Assembly (NCBI RefSeq): GCF_030549525.1
Contig: NZ_CP130831.1
Span: 323,501 to 387,500, forward strand
Source of the DNA: Stenotrophomonas sp. 704A1
Lineage (GTDB): Bacteria > Pseudomonadota > Gammaproteobacteria > Xanthomonadales > Xanthomonadaceae
Direction: 5' to 3'
Length of the DNA: 64,000 nt
Below the pieces are notes generated by a model. It did not search any database and had not been told where the DNA came from. It saw nothing but the letters and a program-made list of their open reading frames with translations. Made by a program: the position numbers and the translations under genes. The stretch's first letter is position 1. Every line of letters begins with the position of its first letter. Positions 34,409 through 43,146 of the stretch are shown here, piece after piece.

Positions 34409-35089
34409 ATGCCGCCTGTCCTTCCCCCGCTGCTTCCCGACAGGCCGCGTCGCCTGGCGTTGCTGGATCCGCATCCGGTGCTGCGGCTGGGCGTGGAAGT
34501 GCTGCTGCGCCAGCACAGCAGCATCCATGTGCACGGCAGCTATGCCGACCCACGCGATCTGCTGGCACTGCTGCGGCATGATCCCGAATGCATCGATCTG
34601 CTGGTGACCGACGCGCTGCCGCTCGGCGATCTGGGCAACGGGGTGGCACTGCTGCGCGAGTTGTCGCGGCATTGGCCCAGCCTGCCGGTCCTGGTGTTGT
34701 CCGCGCACTGCAATGCCAGCACCGTGACCACGGCGATGCAGGCCGGTGCCCGCGGCTTCCTGTCCAAGGCGACCACCCCGCAGACGCTGCTGCGTGCGGT
34801 GGAGGTGGTTGCGCGCGGCGGCCGTTTCCTGCCGCCGGAACTGCGCGAGCAGTTGCACCGCTCACGCTCGCGATGGTTGCCGGCGACGCCGTCGCTGGCA
34901 CCGCTGAGCGTGCGTGAGCGCGAAGTGCTGCGGCTGGTGCTGCAGGGCTGCAGCACCGGCGAAATGGCGCGGCGCTTCCAGCGCTCGGCCAGCACCATCA
35001 GTACGCAGAAGAAGACCGCCTACCGCAAGCTGGGTATCCGCAGCGATGGCGACCTGTTCCGGATCCGCCACCTGCTCGAGTACGGCTGA
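34409..35089 (+). CDS. orphan NarL-type response regulator, altered receiver
   Basis: A 226-residue regulator with a receiver (about 15-135) and a LuxR-type helix-turn-helix (LSVREREVLRLVLQGCSTGEMARRFQRSASTISTQKKTAYRKLGI, about 160-210) resembling RcsB. The phosphoacceptor Asp68 lies in VTDALPLGD, with a Ser in VLSAH and Lys in LSKATT. The usual acidic pair reads DP (residues 20-21, LLDPHPVLRLG) in place of DD, so one magnesium-binding acid is absent. No kinase gene is adjacent. The start at 34409 is chosen for length; an upstream frame to 34286 lacks a ribosome site. A partner could be encoded elsewhere, or phosphorylation may be weak or dispensable. Confidence 0.85.
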   Translation: MPPVLPPLLPDRPRRLALLDPHPVLRLGVEVLLRQHSSIHVHGSYADPRDLLALLRHDPECIDLLVTDALPLGDLGNGVALLRELSRHWPSLPVLVLSAHCNASTVTTAMQAGARGFLSKATTPQTLLRAVEVVARGGRFLPPELREQLHRSRSRWLPATPSLAPLSVREREVLRLVLQGCSTGEMARRFQRSASTISTQKKTAYRKLGIRSDGDLFRIRHLLEYG

Positions 35090-35095
35090 GGGCGC

Positions 35096-35485
35096 TTACT
35101 CGCCCTGGTACTGCTTCTCCTCGACCAGCGCCGAACCCGCGACGCGGTTGATCTCGTTCTTCACCTGCACGCGCTCGCCGTTGGTGCCGTAGACACCGCG
35201 TGCCAGCTGCACGAACGCATCGTCGAACACCTGCGCTGCTTCCTTGTCGCGCAGCTGGTCCTGGATGTCCCACATGCGTTCGTTGATGGTCTTCAGCTGC
35301 GCCTTCAGCGCGGCCAGTGCCGGCTGCGCGTCCAGCTGCTGCTGCAGCAGCGGCAGCAGGCCACCGAGTTCGGTCTGCACATTGGCCAGCTTGGCGGCAT
35401 CGTCGATGCGCTCGGCCTTGATCTCGAGAATGGTGATCTTGTCGATCAGCTCGCCGATCGATACCGGGGTCAGGATGGCGTCCAC
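35096..35485 (-). CDS. DUF6165 family protein
   Basis: A 129-residue, mostly helical soluble protein of the DUF6165 family. The diagnostic opening is ILTPVSIGELIDKITILEIKAERI near residues 4-27. Function unknown; similar genes are widespread in Xanthomonadaceae. The GTG at 35485 is chosen because the family starts there and AGGAACC lies upstream; the frame is open for another 35 codons without a start supported by the family. It converges with the response-regulator gene, 6 bases apart. Confidence 0.78.
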   Translation of the reverse strand: MDAILTPVSIGELIDKITILEIKAERIDDAAKLANVQTELGGLLPLLQQQLDAQPALAALKAQLKTINERMWDIQDQLRDKEAAQVFDDAFVQLARGVYGTNGERVQVKNEINRVAGSALVEEKQYQGE

Positions 35486-35662
35486 GCGGTTGGTTCCTGG
35501 AAACAGGCTGCCATGATAGCGCGCCGGCCCGCCGCAGCCGCCGGTCACGGGGTTTACGCTGAATTTGCGCCGTTGCCGGGCCAGCGCCATCGAACGGTTA
35601 CGGCCACGCCGCCGACACTGCCGTCCCGGCGGAACGACCGCCTGCGACGAGAAGACAGTGCA

Positions 35663-36361
35663 GTGAACAACAAGGGGAAGATCGCCACCGGTGGGCTCGT
35701 GGTGGCAGGGCTGCTGGCTGCGGCCAGCGTACAGGCGCAGGTGCAGGCCAGTGGTACGGCGGCACTGACCAGCGACTATGTGTGGCGGGGCAGTTCGCAG
35801 AGCGATGGCGATCCGGCGGTGCAGGCCAGCGCCCGCATCGCGCTCGCCTCCGGCTGGTACGCCAGCGTGTGGGGATCGAACGTGTCGTTCCGCCCGGACA
35901 ACGGCGCACGCAGTGAGTTCGACCTGGTCGCTGGCTGGTCCGGCGAGCTGGCAAGCGACTGGTCACTGGATGCGAACCTGACCCGCTACGTGTACCCGGG
36001 CACGGGCCGCTCGCTGGACTGGACCGAACTGTCGGCCACCGCCAGCTGGAAACAGCGCCTGTGGTTGCAGCTTGCCCATTCCAGCGATGCGCTGGCCGGC
36101 GGCCAGCGCGGCACCTATGCACAACTGGGGGCCCGCCTGCCGCTGGGCGAGCGCCTGCGGCTGGAGGCGGCGGTCGGCCATTACTGGCTGGACCGCGTGC
36201 AGGGTCCGGACTACCTGCATGGGCAACTGAGCGCCATCGCCACGCTGGGCCCGGGCTGGGAACTGCGCGCCACCGTGCACGACACCGACAGCGCCGCCCG
36301 CCGCCTGTTCCCGGGCAATGCGGGTGGGCGCTGGGAAGTCGCCCTGCAGCGCAGTTTCTAA
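35663..36361 (+). CDS. TorF-like putative outer-membrane porin
   Basis: A 232-residue outer-membrane beta-barrel candidate of the TorF/Gcw_chp type. The signal peptide is near GLVVAGLLAAASVQAQ and the barrel begins with the family motif ALTSDYVWRGSSQSDGDPAVQASARIAL. It ends in Phe (LQRSF), the expected assembly residue. Family members are thought to take up small solutes, but substrates are not known. The start is a GTG. The gene ends convergently with the MFS gene and its TAA overlaps the other stop codon by four bases. Confidence 0.83.
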   Translation: MNNKGKIATGGLVVAGLLAAASVQAQVQASGTAALTSDYVWRGSSQSDGDPAVQASARIALASGWYASVWGSNVSFRPDNGARSEFDLVAGWSGELASDWSLDANLTRYVYPGTGRSLDWTELSATASWKQRLWLQLAHSSDALAGGQRGTYAQLGARLPLGERLRLEAAVGHYWLDRVQGPDYLHGQLSAIATLGPGWELRATVHDTDSAARRLFPGNAGGRWEVALQRSF

Positions 36362-37563
36362 CCGGCGGCTGCCGCCCTGCGCGCGCGCCAGGCCTCCGGC
36401 AGCCAGAGCAGAAGTGCCAGTACCGCCACCGCGGTACCGGCCACGCACACGCCGGTCCAGCCGGCGTGCTGGTAGACCTGTGCCGAGAGCAGCGAACCCA
36501 GCGAGCCACCGATGAAGTAGCCGGTCATGTAGCCGGCATTGAGCCGGTTGCGTGCGTCCGGCTGCAGCGCATAGATCACGTTCTGGTTGCTGACGTGCAG
36601 CAGCTGCGCGGCCAGGTCGAGCACCACCACGCCCAACAGCAGGGCCAGCAGCGACTGCGCCGACAACCCCAGCGGCAACCAGGACAGCAGCAGCATCACC
36701 AGCGCGATGGCGGTGGCCCGTCCGCTCTGGCCACGATCGGACATGCGGCCTGCCAGCCCGGCGGCCAGCGTGCCGGCGGCACCGACCAGCCCGAACAGGC
36801 CGATGGTGGCATCGCTGTAGGCGTAGGGTGGCTCCGCCAGCAGGAACGCCAACGGGGTCCAGAAGATCGCGAACATGGCAAAGCTGCACGCGCCCAGCAG
36901 CGTGCGTCGGCGCAGCACCGGTTCCTGCAGGAACAGCGTGCCGATCGACCGCAACAGCGCGAAATAGCCCAGACCGGCGCTGTGGTGGAAGCGTGGCAGG
37001 CCACGCTGCAGGGCCAGCGCGGTCAACACCAGGGTGGCGGCGGCGATCGCGTAGACCAGGCGCCAGTCGCCCAGGCTGGACAGCAGGCCGGCCACGGTGC
37101 GCGCCAGCAGGATGCCCAGCAGCAGCCCGCTCATCAGGGTGCCCACCACACGGCCCCGGTGTTCCGGTGCGGCCAGGGTGGCCGCGAACGGCACCAGCAC
37201 CTGCGCCACCACCGAGAACAGACCGGTGATCGCCGTACCCACCAGCAGCCAGGGCAGCGACGGCGCGCACGCACTGATCACCAGCCCGCTGGCGGACAAC
37301 AGGCTCATCACCACGATCAGGCGGCGGCGTTCGAACAGGTCACCCAGCGGCACCAGCAGGATCAGGCCGGCGGCATAGCTCAGCTGCGCCGCGGTCACCA
37401 CCATGCCGACCTGGCTGAAGGGCACGTTGAAGGCATCGGCGATCGTATGCAGCAGCGGCTGCGCGTAGTAGTTGCTGGCCACCGCCACGCCGGTGGCGAC
37501 CGCCATCAGCAGGATCTGCCAACGCTGCAGGGGGGGAAGGGAAGGGCTCACGCGCGGGTCCAT
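36358..37563 (-). CDS. MFS efflux transporter
   Basis: A 401-residue major-facilitator permease with about 12 helices. The loop 2-3 motif is LLVPLGDLFERRRLIVV and the helix 4-5 region carries VAQVLVPFAATLAAPEHRGRVVGTLMSGLLLG. The pattern matches drug-efflux-like carriers of the YgaY/sugar-efflux type. It is divergent from the LysR regulator with 86 bases between them, the typical arrangement of a regulator and its target. The start MDPRVSP is at 37563; a frame to 37599 exists without family support. Confidence 0.85.
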   Translation of the reverse strand: MDPRVSPSLPPLQRWQILLMAVATGVAVASNYYAQPLLHTIADAFNVPFSQVGMVVTAAQLSYAAGLILLVPLGDLFERRRLIVVMSLLSASGLVISACAPSLPWLLVGTAITGLFSVVAQVLVPFAATLAAPEHRGRVVGTLMSGLLLGILLARTVAGLLSSLGDWRLVYAIAAATLVLTALALQRGLPRFHHSAGLGYFALLRSIGTLFLQEPVLRRRTLLGACSFAMFAIFWTPLAFLLAEPPYAYSDATIGLFGLVGAAGTLAAGLAGRMSDRGQSGRATAIALVMLLLSWLPLGLSAQSLLALLLGVVVLDLAAQLLHVSNQNVIYALQPDARNRLNAGYMTGYFIGGSLGSLLSAQVYQHAGWTGVCVAGTAVAVLALLLWLPEAWRARRAAAAG

Positions 37564-37597
37564 CAGGCGGGGCGTACAGTGTCCGCCTGCTGCGGGC

Positions 37598-37618
37598 ATG
37601 ATGGAAATGAATCATCAT
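37598..37618. promoter_or_regulatory. inverted repeat between MFS and lysR genes
   Basis: ATGATG and CATCAT separated by nine bases form an inverted repeat (37598-37618) in the 86-base divergent gap. It includes the T-N11-A spacing expected of LysR-type operators. A direct repeat of ATCATC follows. I infer it is the operator of the regulator at 37650. Confidence 0.55.
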
Positions 37619-37649
37619 CATCCCTGTCATCGCAAATTGAGATACCCAT

Positions 37650-38537
37650 GTGAATCTCAAACAGCTCGAGTTCGCCATCGCCCTGGCCGAGGAAGGCAAT
37701 TTCACCCGCGCGGCCGCGCGCTGCCATGTGGTGCAGTCCGCGCTGAGTCACCAGATCGCCCATCTCGAACAGGAACTGGGCACGCCCTTGTTCGAACGGC
37801 TGCCACGCCGGGTGCGCACGACCGCCGCCGGCGACGCGCTGCTGGTGCACGCGCGGCAGGTGCAGGCCAGCCTGCGTCATCTGCGTGCCGATGTTGCAGC
37901 GGTGAGCGGCGAGGTACGCGGGCTGCTGGCGATCGGCCAGATCTCATCGCTGACCGGCATCGACGTGGTGGCGATGCTGGCCGCGTTCCAGCGCGAACAC
38001 CCGCAGGTCGAGTTCCAGCTGCGGGTGGACAAGAGCGAGACCCTGCTCGAGCAGGTGCAGTCGCGTGCGTTGGACGTGGCCGTAGTGGGGCTGGCGCCGT
38101 CGGCTGACCTGGGCGGCGTCTGCCATCGGATGCTGCAGGAGCAAGACCTGGTTGCGGTGCTGTCACCGCAGCACCGCCTGGCCGGACGCCGGCGGCTGCC
38201 GCTGGCAGCGTTGCAGGATGAGGCACTGGTCGATTTCCCGCGCGGTACTGGTGCGCGCCGGCAGACCGATGATGCGTTCGCGGCGGCAGGCCTGCCGCAC
38301 GCGGTGCGCTTCGAGGTCAACCTGATGGAACTGGTGGAGCGTTTCGTCCGCCACGGGCTGGCGGTGGGCATCGTACCGGTGCCGGTTGCCGAGGGCTTCG
38401 AGGGGGTGGTGCGGGTGCCGCTGCAGCCGACCCCGACCCGGCGCGTGCACCTGGTGTGGCAGCGACTGCCGACCCCCGCCGCCCGTGCCTTCGTCGACGC
38501 CGTGCTCAGCCGCGCAGGCGCAGGCTCAGGCCCTTGA
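37650..38537 (+). CDS. LysR-family transcriptional regulator
   Basis: A 295-residue regulator. The winged helix-turn-helix occupies residues 1-60 (NLKQLEFAIALAEEGNFTRAAARCHVVQSALSHQIAHLEQELG), and the co-inducer domain runs from about 90 to 290 with the usual two lobes. It starts at a GTG overlapping an out-of-frame ATG. The gene faces the MFS transporter gene across a short intergenic operator and probably controls it in response to an unknown ligand. Its 3' end overlaps the convergent YehS-like gene by 32 bases. Confidence 0.93.
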   Translation: MNLKQLEFAIALAEEGNFTRAAARCHVVQSALSHQIAHLEQELGTPLFERLPRRVRTTAAGDALLVHARQVQASLRHLRADVAAVSGEVRGLLAIGQISSLTGIDVVAMLAAFQREHPQVEFQLRVDKSETLLEQVQSRALDVAVVGLAPSADLGGVCHRMLQEQDLVAVLSPQHRLAGRRRLPLAALQDEALVDFPRGTGARRQTDDAFAAAGLPHAVRFEVNLMELVERFVRHGLAVGIVPVPVAEGFEGVVRVPLQPTPTRRVHLVWQRLPTPAARAFVDAVLSRAGAGSGP

Positions 38538-38973
38538 GAAAGTTGCGCAGCATCTGGTCCAGGCAGCGCCGGTAGTTGTTGTGGCCAGGTTGGCGGAACA
38601 ACGCTCCCAGCTCGGACTTGGACACCTTGAAGCCGACGCTGGCGAAGATCTCCATCAGGTCGACATCCCGCAACTGGAACGCCACGCGCAGCTTCTTCAG
38701 CACCAGGTTGTTGTCGATGCGGGTTTCCACCGCCCGCTGCGGCTGGCTCTCGTCGCGGCCGCGCAGGTGCACGATCAGTCCGTCGAGGAAGTGCGCCAGC
38801 GCACCGTCACTCATCGGCTGGAAACCGGGCTCGTCCTCGCGCAGCAGCCAGGCCTTGGCCTGTTCGATGTCCACCGCGAAGGCGGGGTCGGCCATCTGGC
38901 ACAGGGTCACCACATGGTGGTCGCCAAGGTCCAGGGAGTAGCGCACGCTGCGCAGTACATCATTGTTGATCAT
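38506..38973 (-). CDS. DUF1456 protein, YehS-like
   Basis: A 155-residue soluble protein with two similar halves, the DUF1456 pattern: MINNDVLRSVRYSLDL at the start and IDNNLVLKKLRVAFQLRDVDLMEIFASVGFKVSKSELGALFR in the second half. Biochemical function is unknown. The stop lies 32 bases inside the convergent LysR gene. A GTACAATGGGCC-type sequence precedes the start. Confidence 0.88.
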   Translation of the reverse strand: MINNDVLRSVRYSLDLGDHHVVTLCQMADPAFAVDIEQAKAWLLREDEPGFQPMSDGALAHFLDGLIVHLRGRDESQPQRAVETRIDNNLVLKKLRVAFQLRDVDLMEIFASVGFKVSKSELGALFRQPGHNNYRRCLDQMLRNFLKGLSLRLRG

Positions 38974-39059
38974 GGCCCATTGTACCGGCCCCGGCAGCTG
39001 TCATCGGACTGTCACCGGATTGCAGCATCGTGAGCGCTGTTCTGCAGAGATCCTCTCCG

Positions 39060-39542
39060 ATGCGCCGGTACCTTCTTGCCACCCTGCTGGTCGTCAGCAG
39101 CGCCACCGCCACCGCCCAGGACCGCTTCGTGCCGGTCGAGCAACGGCTCAGTGCGGCCCAGCTGGCCGAGGTCGGGCTCAGCGCCGCCCAGCTGCAGACC
39201 CTGAACCGTGTGCTGCGCGAGGCCGAGGCGTCCAGCCCGGCGCCGGTGGCTGCGGTGGCCGCTGCACCGGTGCCGGCCAACGTTCCCGCCCCGGCTGCGA
39301 TGCACCTGGGCCTGGAAGAAGGGCCGGTCAGCGCCCGCGTGGTCGGAGACGTTGCGGGCTGGGCACCGGGCACGGTGTTCACCCTGGACAACGGCCAGCA
39401 GTGGCAGGTGATGAAAGGCCAGATGACGTTGCGCAAGACCCTGCAGGCACCGCAGATCGAAGTGATTCCGGGTATCGCCGGCCGCTGGTTCCTGCAGGTG
39501 GATGAAGACCTGCCGAAGGCGCGGGTGTTCCGCCTGCGCTGA
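39060..39542 (+). CDS. exported protein of unknown function (160 aa)
   Basis: A 160-residue protein with a signal peptide (MRRYLLATLLVVSSATATA). The N-terminal mature part is Ala-rich (LSAAQLAEVGLSAAQLQTLNRVL) and a linker of Ala/Pro/Val follows. The C-terminal part has a folded-looking segment (VSARVVGDVAGWAPGTVFTLDNGQQWQVM). I do not recognise a family; the last part is like short beta-rich repeat proteins seen in this family of bacteria. A GTG at 39030 is in frame, but MRRYLL fits the signal peptide best. Confidence 0.68.
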   Translation: MRRYLLATLLVVSSATATAQDRFVPVEQRLSAAQLAEVGLSAAQLQTLNRVLREAEASSPAPVAAVAAAPVPANVPAPAAMHLGLEEGPVSARVVGDVAGWAPGTVFTLDNGQQWQVMKGQMTLRKTLQAPQIEVIPGIAGRWFLQVDEDLPKARVFRLR

Positions 39543-39631
39543 GCCGGTGCACTGCAGCGGGCCGATCCGGCAACGCAGCCGAGGGCCGTCGGTGCCAGAA
39601 TGGCGCTCTGGTTACCCACGGAGTTGTCTGC

Positions 39632-40384
39632 ATGACCCGCACCGTCCTGATTACCGGCGCCACTTCCGGCTTCGGCGCTGCTGCCGTCCACCGCTTCGCC
39701 CAGGCGGGCTGGAAAGTGATTGCCACCGGCCGCCGCAGTGAGCGCCTGCAGCCGCTGGTCGAACGCTATGGCAGGGACGTGGTGCACGCGGCGGTGTTCG
39801 ACATGCGTGATCCGGTGGCCATGGAAGCGGCACTGCTGGCCCTGCCGCCGGCGTTCGGTGACATCGATCTGCTGGTCAACAACGCCGGCCTGGCGCAGGG
39901 CACCGCACCGGCGCAGAGCGCCAGCCTGAAAGACTGGACGACGATGATCGACACCAACATCACCGCGCTGGTGACCCTGACCCACCGGCTGCTGCCACTG
40001 CTGGTCGAGCGCAAGGGCGCGATCATCAACATCTCATCGGTGGCCGGCGTCTACCCGTATCCGGGTGGCAATGCCTACGGCGGCACCAAGGCCTTCGTCA
40101 GCCAGTTCTCGCTGGGCCTGCGCTCGGACCTGCATGGCACCGGCGTACGCGTGACCACGATCGAGCCAGGCATGGCCGAAACCGAATTCACCGTGGTCCG
40201 CACCCACGGTGACCAGGCCGCCTCGGACAAGCTGTACACCGGCGCCAACCCGATGACGGCCGATGACATCGCCGAGCAGATCTTCTGGGTGGCCAGCCTG
40301 CCGCCGCACCTCAACATCAACCGCCTGGAGCTGATGCCGGTCAGCCAGTCGTTTGCCGGCTTCCAGGTCGCCCGCGAAGGCTGA
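39632..40384 (+). CDS. ydfG: NADP-dependent 3-hydroxy acid dehydrogenase
   Basis: A 250-residue short-chain dehydrogenase/reductase. The cofactor motif is TGATSGFGAA at residues 8-17 with an Arg-rich NADP selector (GRRSERL). The catalytic residues are Ser in INISSVAGVY and the YxxxK motif YGGTK near 150. The C-terminal end ELMPVSQSFAGFQV is the YdfG hallmark; the E. coli enzyme oxidises L-allo-threonine, serine and related 3-hydroxy acids. It is a single gene with a shared terminator downstream. Confidence 0.88.
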   Translation: MTRTVLITGATSGFGAAAVHRFAQAGWKVIATGRRSERLQPLVERYGRDVVHAAVFDMRDPVAMEAALLALPPAFGDIDLLVNNAGLAQGTAPAQSASLKDWTTMIDTNITALVTLTHRLLPLLVERKGAIINISSVAGVYPYPGGNAYGGTKAFVSQFSLGLRSDLHGTGVRVTTIEPGMAETEFTVVRTHGDQAASDKLYTGANPMTADDIAEQIFWVASLPPHLNINRLELMPVSQSFAGFQVAREG

Positions 40385-40401
40385 CCGGCCGGGCACAAAA
40401 A

Positions 40402-40424
40402 AAAGCCGGGCGATGCCCGGCTTT
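40402..40424. terminator. bidirectional terminator, ydfG / SPOR gene
   Basis: AAAGCCGGGC and GCCCGGCTTT pair perfectly around GAT. On the minus strand a run of eight T residues follows; on the plus strand the T-run is shorter (TTTC). It closes the convergent ydfG and SPOR-protein genes. Confidence 0.92.
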
Positions 40425-40444
40425 CCTGTATCGGGTCCGAAGAC

Positions 40445-41323
40445 TCACTGCGCCTTGATCGCCATGGCCTGCAGGCCCGTGCCATCCAGCTTCTGCTTGG
40501 CTTCGGCCAGTTCGCCGGCACTGCCATACGGTCCCATGCGCACGCGGTAGACGGTCTTGCCGTTGATCTGCGCCGATTCCACGCGCGCTGCCAGGCCCAT
40601 CATCGCCAGCTTGGCCTTGGTCGCCTCGGCGTCGCCGGAGGCACCGAACGCACCTGCCTGCAGGATGTAACGGGCGTTGTCCGCGGCCGCGGCGGCCGGT
40701 GCGGTCGAAGCCGCCGGTGCCGTCGCCGCCGGTGCGACCGCGGTGGTCGAGGCGGTGCCGGTGCTGGCCGGCGGGGTGCTCGCCGCCGGTGCCGGGGCGG
40801 CGGCAGGACGTTCACTCAGCGGCGCCGGCAACGCACGGTCGGTGGCGGTCACCGGTGCCGTGCTCGCGACGCTGGCGGTGGCAGCCGGCGCGGCCGGAAC
40901 CGGCTTGCCGTCCAGTGCCGCCTGCGCGCGCTGCGCTTCGGCCTTGGCCCGGCGCTGTTCCTCGGCGCGCGCGCTGGCGGCCAGCTCCGCGTCGGACATC
41001 TCCACTTCCTTGCCCGGCAGCAGGGTATAGAAGTCGTACTGGGTGGCGGCCGGCTTTTCCGCCTCGGCCGGCTTCGGCGTGGCTGGCGTGGCGGCCGGCT
41101 GGGTGCCGACATCGCCTTCGCCATCGGCCACCGGCGCCGGCTGCGCGTTCGGGTTTGGCTGCGGACCGGCGCGCAGGAAGCCATCGCCTTCGCCCTTGAA
41201 CAGGTTCGGCGCCGCCAGGAACACCACGGCCGCGATCGCCACACCGGCAACCAGCCACACCCATCCGGGCGTGCCTTGGCTGCTGTTGCGTCGAGCCTGT
41301 GTCTTGCCGCGTCGTGCTGCCAT
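40445..41323 (-). CDS. SPOR-domain protein, FtsN-like
   Basis: A 292-residue cell-envelope protein. A short basic cytoplasmic tail precedes one membrane helix (GWVWLVAGVAIAAVVFLAA, about residues 21-39). A long Ala/Pro/Thr linker (about 60-215) follows, and the SPOR peptidoglycan-binding domain is at the C-terminus (YILQAGAFGASGDAEATKAKLAMMG to QAMAIKAQ). This architecture matches FtsN and other division-site SPOR proteins. It lies 21 bases after argS in the same direction, so the two are probably co-transcribed. Confidence 0.87.
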   Translation of the reverse strand: MAARRGKTQARRNSSQGTPGWVWLVAGVAIAAVVFLAAPNLFKGEGDGFLRAGPQPNPNAQPAPVADGEGDVGTQPAATPATPKPAEAEKPAATQYDFYTLLPGKEVEMSDAELAASARAEEQRRAKAEAQRAQAALDGKPVPAAPAATASVASTAPVTATDRALPAPLSERPAAAPAPAASTPPASTGTASTTAVAPAATAPAASTAPAAAAADNARYILQAGAFGASGDAEATKAKLAMMGLAARVESAQINGKTVYRVRMGPYGSAGELAEAKQKLDGTGLQAMAIKAQ

Positions 41324-41344
41324 GTCTACTGCGTCTCCTGATGT

Positions 41345-43033
41345 TTACATCTTTTCCGGGGCGCTGACGCCCAGGAGGTCGAGGCCATTGGCCAGCACCT
41401 GACGTGCCGCGCTGGCCAGGGCCAGGCGTGCGTCGAGTTCGGTCTGGGCCAGTTCGAGGATCTTCTTGCTCTGATACCACGTGTGGAAGGCATGTGCCAG
41501 TTCACGCAGATACTGCGCCACCAGGTGCGGTTCGAGCAGGGTGCCGGCCGATTCGACCACTTCCGGATAGCGCGACATCTCCACCATCAGCCACAGCGAC
41601 GATTCGTCGTCCAAGCTCGACAGGCCGGCCAGACCCGCGCTCGGCGAATGGGTGATGCCCTTCTCCTGCGCCTGGCGCAGCAGGCTGCAGACGCGCGCAT
41701 GCGCGTACTGCACATAGAACACCGGGTTGTCGTTGCTCTGCTGGCGGGCCAGGTCGATATCGAAGGTCAGCTGCGAATCGGGCTTGCGCGCGATCAGGAA
41801 CCAGCGGGTCGCATCGCGGCCGGCTTCGTCGATCAGGTCGCGCAGGGTGAAGTAGCTGCCGGCCCGCTTGGACAGCTTCACTTCCTCGCCGCCGCGCATG
41901 ACCGTGACCATCTGGTGCAGCACGTATTCCGGCCAGCCCTGCGGGATGCCCACTTCCATCGCCTGCAGGCCGGCGCGCACGCGCGCCAGCGAGCCGTGGT
42001 GGTCGGCGCCCAGCTCGGTGATCGCGCGCTCGTAGCCGCGCTGCCACTTGGACAGGTGATAGGCCACGTCCGGCACGAAGTAGGTGAAGGTGCCGTCGGA
42101 CTTGCGCATCACGCGGTCCTTGTCGTCACCGAAATCGGTGCTGCGCAGCCACAGCGCGCCACCCTCTTCGTAGGTGTGGCCCGAGGCCTGCAGTTTGGCG
42201 ACCGCTTCGGCCACCTTGCCATCGGCGTACAGCGAGCTTTCCAGGAAGTAGATGTCGAAGTCCACGCCGAATGCGGCCAGGTCCAGGTTCTGCTCGTTGC
42301 GCAGGTAGGCCACGGCGAAGCGGCGGATCGCCGCCATGTCGTCCGGATCCTTGGCACCGACCACGGTGCTGCCTTCCAGATCGACGCTGGCGCCGCTCAT
42401 GTAGGCACGCGCCACGTCGGCAATGTAGTCACCCCGGTAACCGCCTTCCGGCCAGCCGTCCTGGTCCGGTGCAATGCCCTTGATCCGGGCCTGGGTGGAC
42501 AGCGCCAGGTTCTCGATCTGCACGCCGGCATCGTTGTAGTAGAACTCGCGCTTGGCGTTCCAGCCGTTGGCATCAAGCACGCGCGCCACGCAGTCGCCGA
42601 TGGCGGCGGCGCGGCCATGGCCGACATGCAGCGGGCCGGTCGGGTTGGCCGACACGTACTCCACGCCCACCGTGCGGCCGTTGCCGGACAGGTTGCGGCC
42701 GTAGTCGTGGCCTTCCTTCAGCACCGACGCGGCTTCGCGCTGGTACGCGGCCGGGGCCAGGTGGAAGTTGATGAAGCCCGGGCCTGCGATCTCGACCTTG
42801 CTGACGTCCTCGCTGCGCGGCAGCGCCTCGACCAGCGCCTGTGCCAGTGCGCGCGGATTGCTGCGCGCGGCCTTGGCCAGCAGCATGGCGGCATTGGTGG
42901 CGAAGTCGCCGTGGTCACGGGTCTTCGGGCGCTCGACCACGAAGTCCGGCGGCAGGGAGTCGGCGGGCAGGGTGCCATTGGCGCGCAAGGCTTCGATGCC
43001 TTGGCTGATCAGGGCGCGGAGGAGATTTTTCAC
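41345..43033 (-). CDS. argS: arginyl-tRNA synthetase
   Basis: A 562-residue class I synthetase that charges tRNA-Arg. The nucleotide-binding signature is [15 protein letters not shown] near residues 125-139, and the N-terminal additional domain (residues 1-115, [13 protein letters not shown]) contacts the tRNA D-loop. The C-terminal anticodon-binding domain runs from about 445 to 562. The GTG at 43033 is chosen since it begins the family alignment ([12 protein letters not shown]); an ATG 20 codons upstream is not supported. It precedes the SPOR-domain gene in one operon and follows radC. Confidence 0.95.
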   Translation of the reverse strand: MKNLLRALISQGIEALRANGTLPADSLPPDFVVERPKTRDHGDFATNAAMLLAKAARSNPRALAQALVEALPRSEDVSKVEIAGPGFINFHLAPAAYQREAASVLKEGHDYGRNLSGNGRTVGVEYVSANPTGPLHVGHGRAAAIGDCVARVLDANGWNAKREFYYNDAGVQIENLALSTQARIKGIAPDQDGWPEGGYRGDYIADVARAYMSGASVDLEGSTVVGAKDPDDMAAIRRFAVAYLRNEQNLDLAAFGVDFDIYFLESSLYADGKVAEAVAKLQASGHTYEEGGALWLRSTDFGDDKDRVMRKSDGTFTYFVPDVAYHLSKWQRGYERAITELGADHHGSLARVRAGLQAMEVGIPQGWPEYVLHQMVTVMRGGEEVKLSKRAGSYFTLRDLIDEAGRDATRWFLIARKPDSQLTFDIDLARQQSNDNPVFYVQYAHARVCSLLRQAQEKGITHSPSAGLAGLSSLDDESSLWLMVEMSRYPEVVESAGTLLEPHLVAQYLRELAHAFHTWYQSKKILELAQTELDARLALASAARQVLANGLDLLGVSAPEKM

Positions 43034-43146
43034 GAGGCCTGCTGTGAGAATGAGCGGCGGAATCGCCCATTTTAGCGCAGATGCCAGCGCCAACGCTGAC
43101 CAACGCCTGCCTGTGCGGGCGCGCCCGGTCCCGGCCGCCGCGGCGG

